From positions 1 through 6,680 of the forward strand of contig DEAW01000182.1 of the NCBI GenBank assembly GCA_002348315.1: 6,680 bases of DNA. Reading direction: 5' to 3'. A model generated the notes under the pieces. The model was not told where the DNA came from. It saw only the letters and a list, made by a program, of their open reading frames with translations, and made no database searches. The position numbers were made by a program, and so were the translations under genes. Within the stretch, counting starts at the first letter, position 1. Every line of letters begins with the position of its first letter. Shown in pieces: positions 5,262-6,680 of this stretch. Source of the stretch: Planctomycetaceae bacterium UBA2972. GTDB taxonomy: Bacteria > Planctomycetota > Planctomycetia > Pirellulales > Pirellulaceae.

Positions 5262-6668
5262 ATGCCAACATATCAATTTGAAGCGTTGGACCCTACGGGA
5301 CAGGTAATTCGAGACGTTATCGATGCGCCTACTGAAGAAGAGGCACATACTACCATCCGCCAGATGGGCTATTTTGTCACCAAGCTCAACGTCAAGAAGA
5401 GTGCGGCAGATAGTGCAGTTGGTCCCCGTGAAAAACGCAAAAAGACCTTGGCAATGGGTGGCGGAGGGCTTAAAGCACTCACCACGTTTACTCGTCAGCT
5501 ATCTATTTTGCAGGATGCCGGCCTACCAATTCTTCGCAGCCTTCAGATTCTGGAAGAGCAGCAAAGGGGTGGCAAACTTAAAAATGCCATCATGGATACC
5601 TGTGATAATATCGAGGCCGGTGACACGCTGAGTGAAGCGATGGCCAAGTGCCCACGCATGTTCGACCGACTATATATCAATATGATTAAAGCCGGTGAAG
5701 CGGGTGGTGCTTTAGAAATCATTCTGCAAAGACTCGCAGACTTTAAAGAACGCGCTATGTCGCTGCGACGAAAAGTGATCGGAGCGATGATTTATCCGGC
5801 ATTGGTGATCTCGATCGCTGTCGGAATTCTAGCGTTCATTATGGTGATGATCGTCCCAACTTTTGAAGAAATGTTCATTGAGTTTGAACTTCCATTGCCA
5901 GCGGCGACCGTCCTGTTAATCAACATGTCTCACGCTATATTCAAGCTGTGGTTCCTGTTTATCCTGATTCCAGCGGGGCTGCTTGTATTTATTATTCTGC
6001 TCCGGCAGTTTAATTACGGGAAAGTCGGCTGGGACTTGTTTATGTTGCAAATCCCGATTATTGGTGCCTTGGTTGAAAAGAACTGTATGGCCCGAACGAC
6101 GCGTACACTGGCTACGTTGATTTCATCGGGAGTTCCCATTCTTGAGGCGCTCACGATTTGTCGTGATACTGCCGGTAACGGAATGTTCGAACGCATGTAT
6201 ACCAAAGTTTCAGAAGGTATTCGTGAGGGAGAACCCATCGCCGTTCCGCTCAACGACAACTGTCATGCGATCTTCCATCCGATGGCTTTGTTCTTCTGGC
6301 TGTTCTTTGGAGCGCTTCCCGGGTTGATCGTAATGATCATTCCAGGCAATGACATGCCGACGCTGGGAATGATGATCTCGGGTCTGGGATGTGTTGCCGG
6401 AGGACTAACCTATGTCTTACGCATGCGACGTCGCATCGTGGACTCCCTAATTGTGAATATGGTGGACGTTGGTGAAGAGACTGGAGAGCTGGATACTATG
6501 CTCTTTAAAGTTGCGGACCAATACGACGAAGAAGTGCGTACGACAACAGATGGTTTGATGGCCATGATCGAACCGATGATGATCCTTTTCCTCGGTGGAG
6601 CGGTCGGGTTTATCGTGATCTCGCTGTTTGTACCACTAATTTCATTGATGGAGAAACTGTCCAGTTAA
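5262..6668 (+). CDS. PilC/GspF-family inner-membrane platform protein with extra hydrophobic insert
   Basis: Polytopic inner-membrane platform that couples the cytoplasmic ATPases to pilin insertion and removal. The N-terminus (YQFEALDPTGQ, GYFVTKL about 36-42) is typical of the family. First T2SSF domain is about 70-170 with GDTLSEA (120-126) and AGEAGGALE (144-152); TM1 about 172-198 and TM2 about 225-247; the second domain begins near 272 with RTLATLISSGVPILEAL and resumes at MVDVGEETGELD (400-411), followed by the last TM (about 434-462). At 468 residues it exceeds the usual 400-410 because about 60 residues (333-396) with two predicted membrane helices (about 340-360 and 366-386, then basic RMRRR) lie between these halves of the second domain. 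An even number of helices would keep the topology. No frameshift is needed: the frame stays open and family motifs resume after the insert. Start ATG 5262 has AGAG (5251-5254) as a weak ribosome site. The single platform presumably serves all three upstream ATPases. PilC and GspF cannot be separated by sequence alone. Confidence 0.93.
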   Translation: MPTYQFEALDPTGQVIRDVIDAPTEEEAHTTIRQMGYFVTKLNVKKSAADSAVGPREKRKKTLAMGGGGLKALTTFTRQLSILQDAGLPILRSLQILEEQQRGGKLKNAIMDTCDNIEAGDTLSEAMAKCPRMFDRLYINMIKAGEAGGALEIILQRLADFKERAMSLRRKVIGAMIYPALVISIAVGILAFIMVMIVPTFEEMFIEFELPLPAATVLLINMSHAIFKLWFLFILIPAGLLVFIILLRQFNYGKVGWDLFMLQIPIIGALVEKNCMARTTRTLATLISSGVPILEALTICRDTAGNGMFERMYTKVSEGIREGEPIAVPLNDNCHAIFHPMALFFWLFFGALPGLIVMIIPGNDMPTLGMMISGLGCVAGGLTYVLRMRRRIVDSLIVNMVDVGEETGELDTMLFKVADQYDEEVRTTTDGLMAMIEPMMILFLGGAVGFIVISLFVPLISLMEKLSS

Positions 6669-6680
6669 GGATGATTTTTT

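Noticed and set aside
6258..6449. Frameshift or gene fusion as the cause of the extra segment in the platform protein
   Set aside because: The same frame stays open throughout and the family motif MVDVGEETGELD resumes after it, so a genuine in-frame insert is the better reading.
6655..6680. Terminator at the end of the platform gene (AACTG/CAGTT and T6 at the window edge)
   Set aside because: The stem has only a two-base loop and lies eight bases from the T-run, and the window ends inside the run, so it cannot be judged.

Overview
The window carries the motor module of a type IV pilus (or closely related type II secretion/type IV filament) machine, all on the + strand: a PilB/GspE/MshE-type assembly ATPase, a PilT-type retraction ATPase, a second PilB/GspE-type ATPase, and a PilC/GspF inner-membrane platform protein. 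No pilin, secretin, prepilin peptidase, mobile element, CRISPR array, tRNA or rRNA is seen. Base composition looks close to balanced and Shine-Dalgarno sequences are weak. Two E-type ATPases flanking PilT, plus an oversized F-type protein with an extra hydrophobic insert, fit a Planctomycetota-like bacterium. That assignment is inference and cannot be proved from this window.

Layout. Positions 1-203 hold the C-terminal end of an unrecognised, probably coiled-coil protein. The 322-bp gap 204-525 has no gene. It does hold a sigma70-like promoter (267-296) whose -10 lies inside an inverted repeat, then four closely packed potential hairpins (342-442), the last followed by seven T residues like an intrinsic terminator. 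This is either an attenuated leader of the pilus operon or a separate small RNA of about 150 nt. Next come ATPase 1 (526-2247), pilT (2274-3380) and ATPase 2 (3436-5148), with gaps of 26 and 55 bp, probably one transcription unit. The 113-bp gap before the platform gene (5262-6668) holds a terminator-like hairpin, then a promoter-like element whose -35/-10 spacer contains a perfect 17-bp palindrome, and further on a 10-bp palindrome built from the same ACGAA/TTCGT half-sites. The platform gene may therefore be partly uncoupled from the ATPase genes.

How the genes work together. PilB-type hexamers drive pilin polymerisation through the PilC platform, and PilT drives depolymerisation and retraction through the same platform. 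The two PilB-type proteins are not equivalent. ATPase 2 keeps a nearly intact pair of MshEN (cyclic di-GMP-binding) motifs and the usual RQDPD sequence before Walker B. ATPase 1 has degenerate MshEN motifs and RQAPN at that place. The PilC/GspF protein is about 60 residues longer than usual because two predicted membrane helices interrupt its second cytoplasmic domain. These differences, and the two structured intergenic regions, are the points most worth following up. The gene families themselves are well known, and I see no wholly new system.
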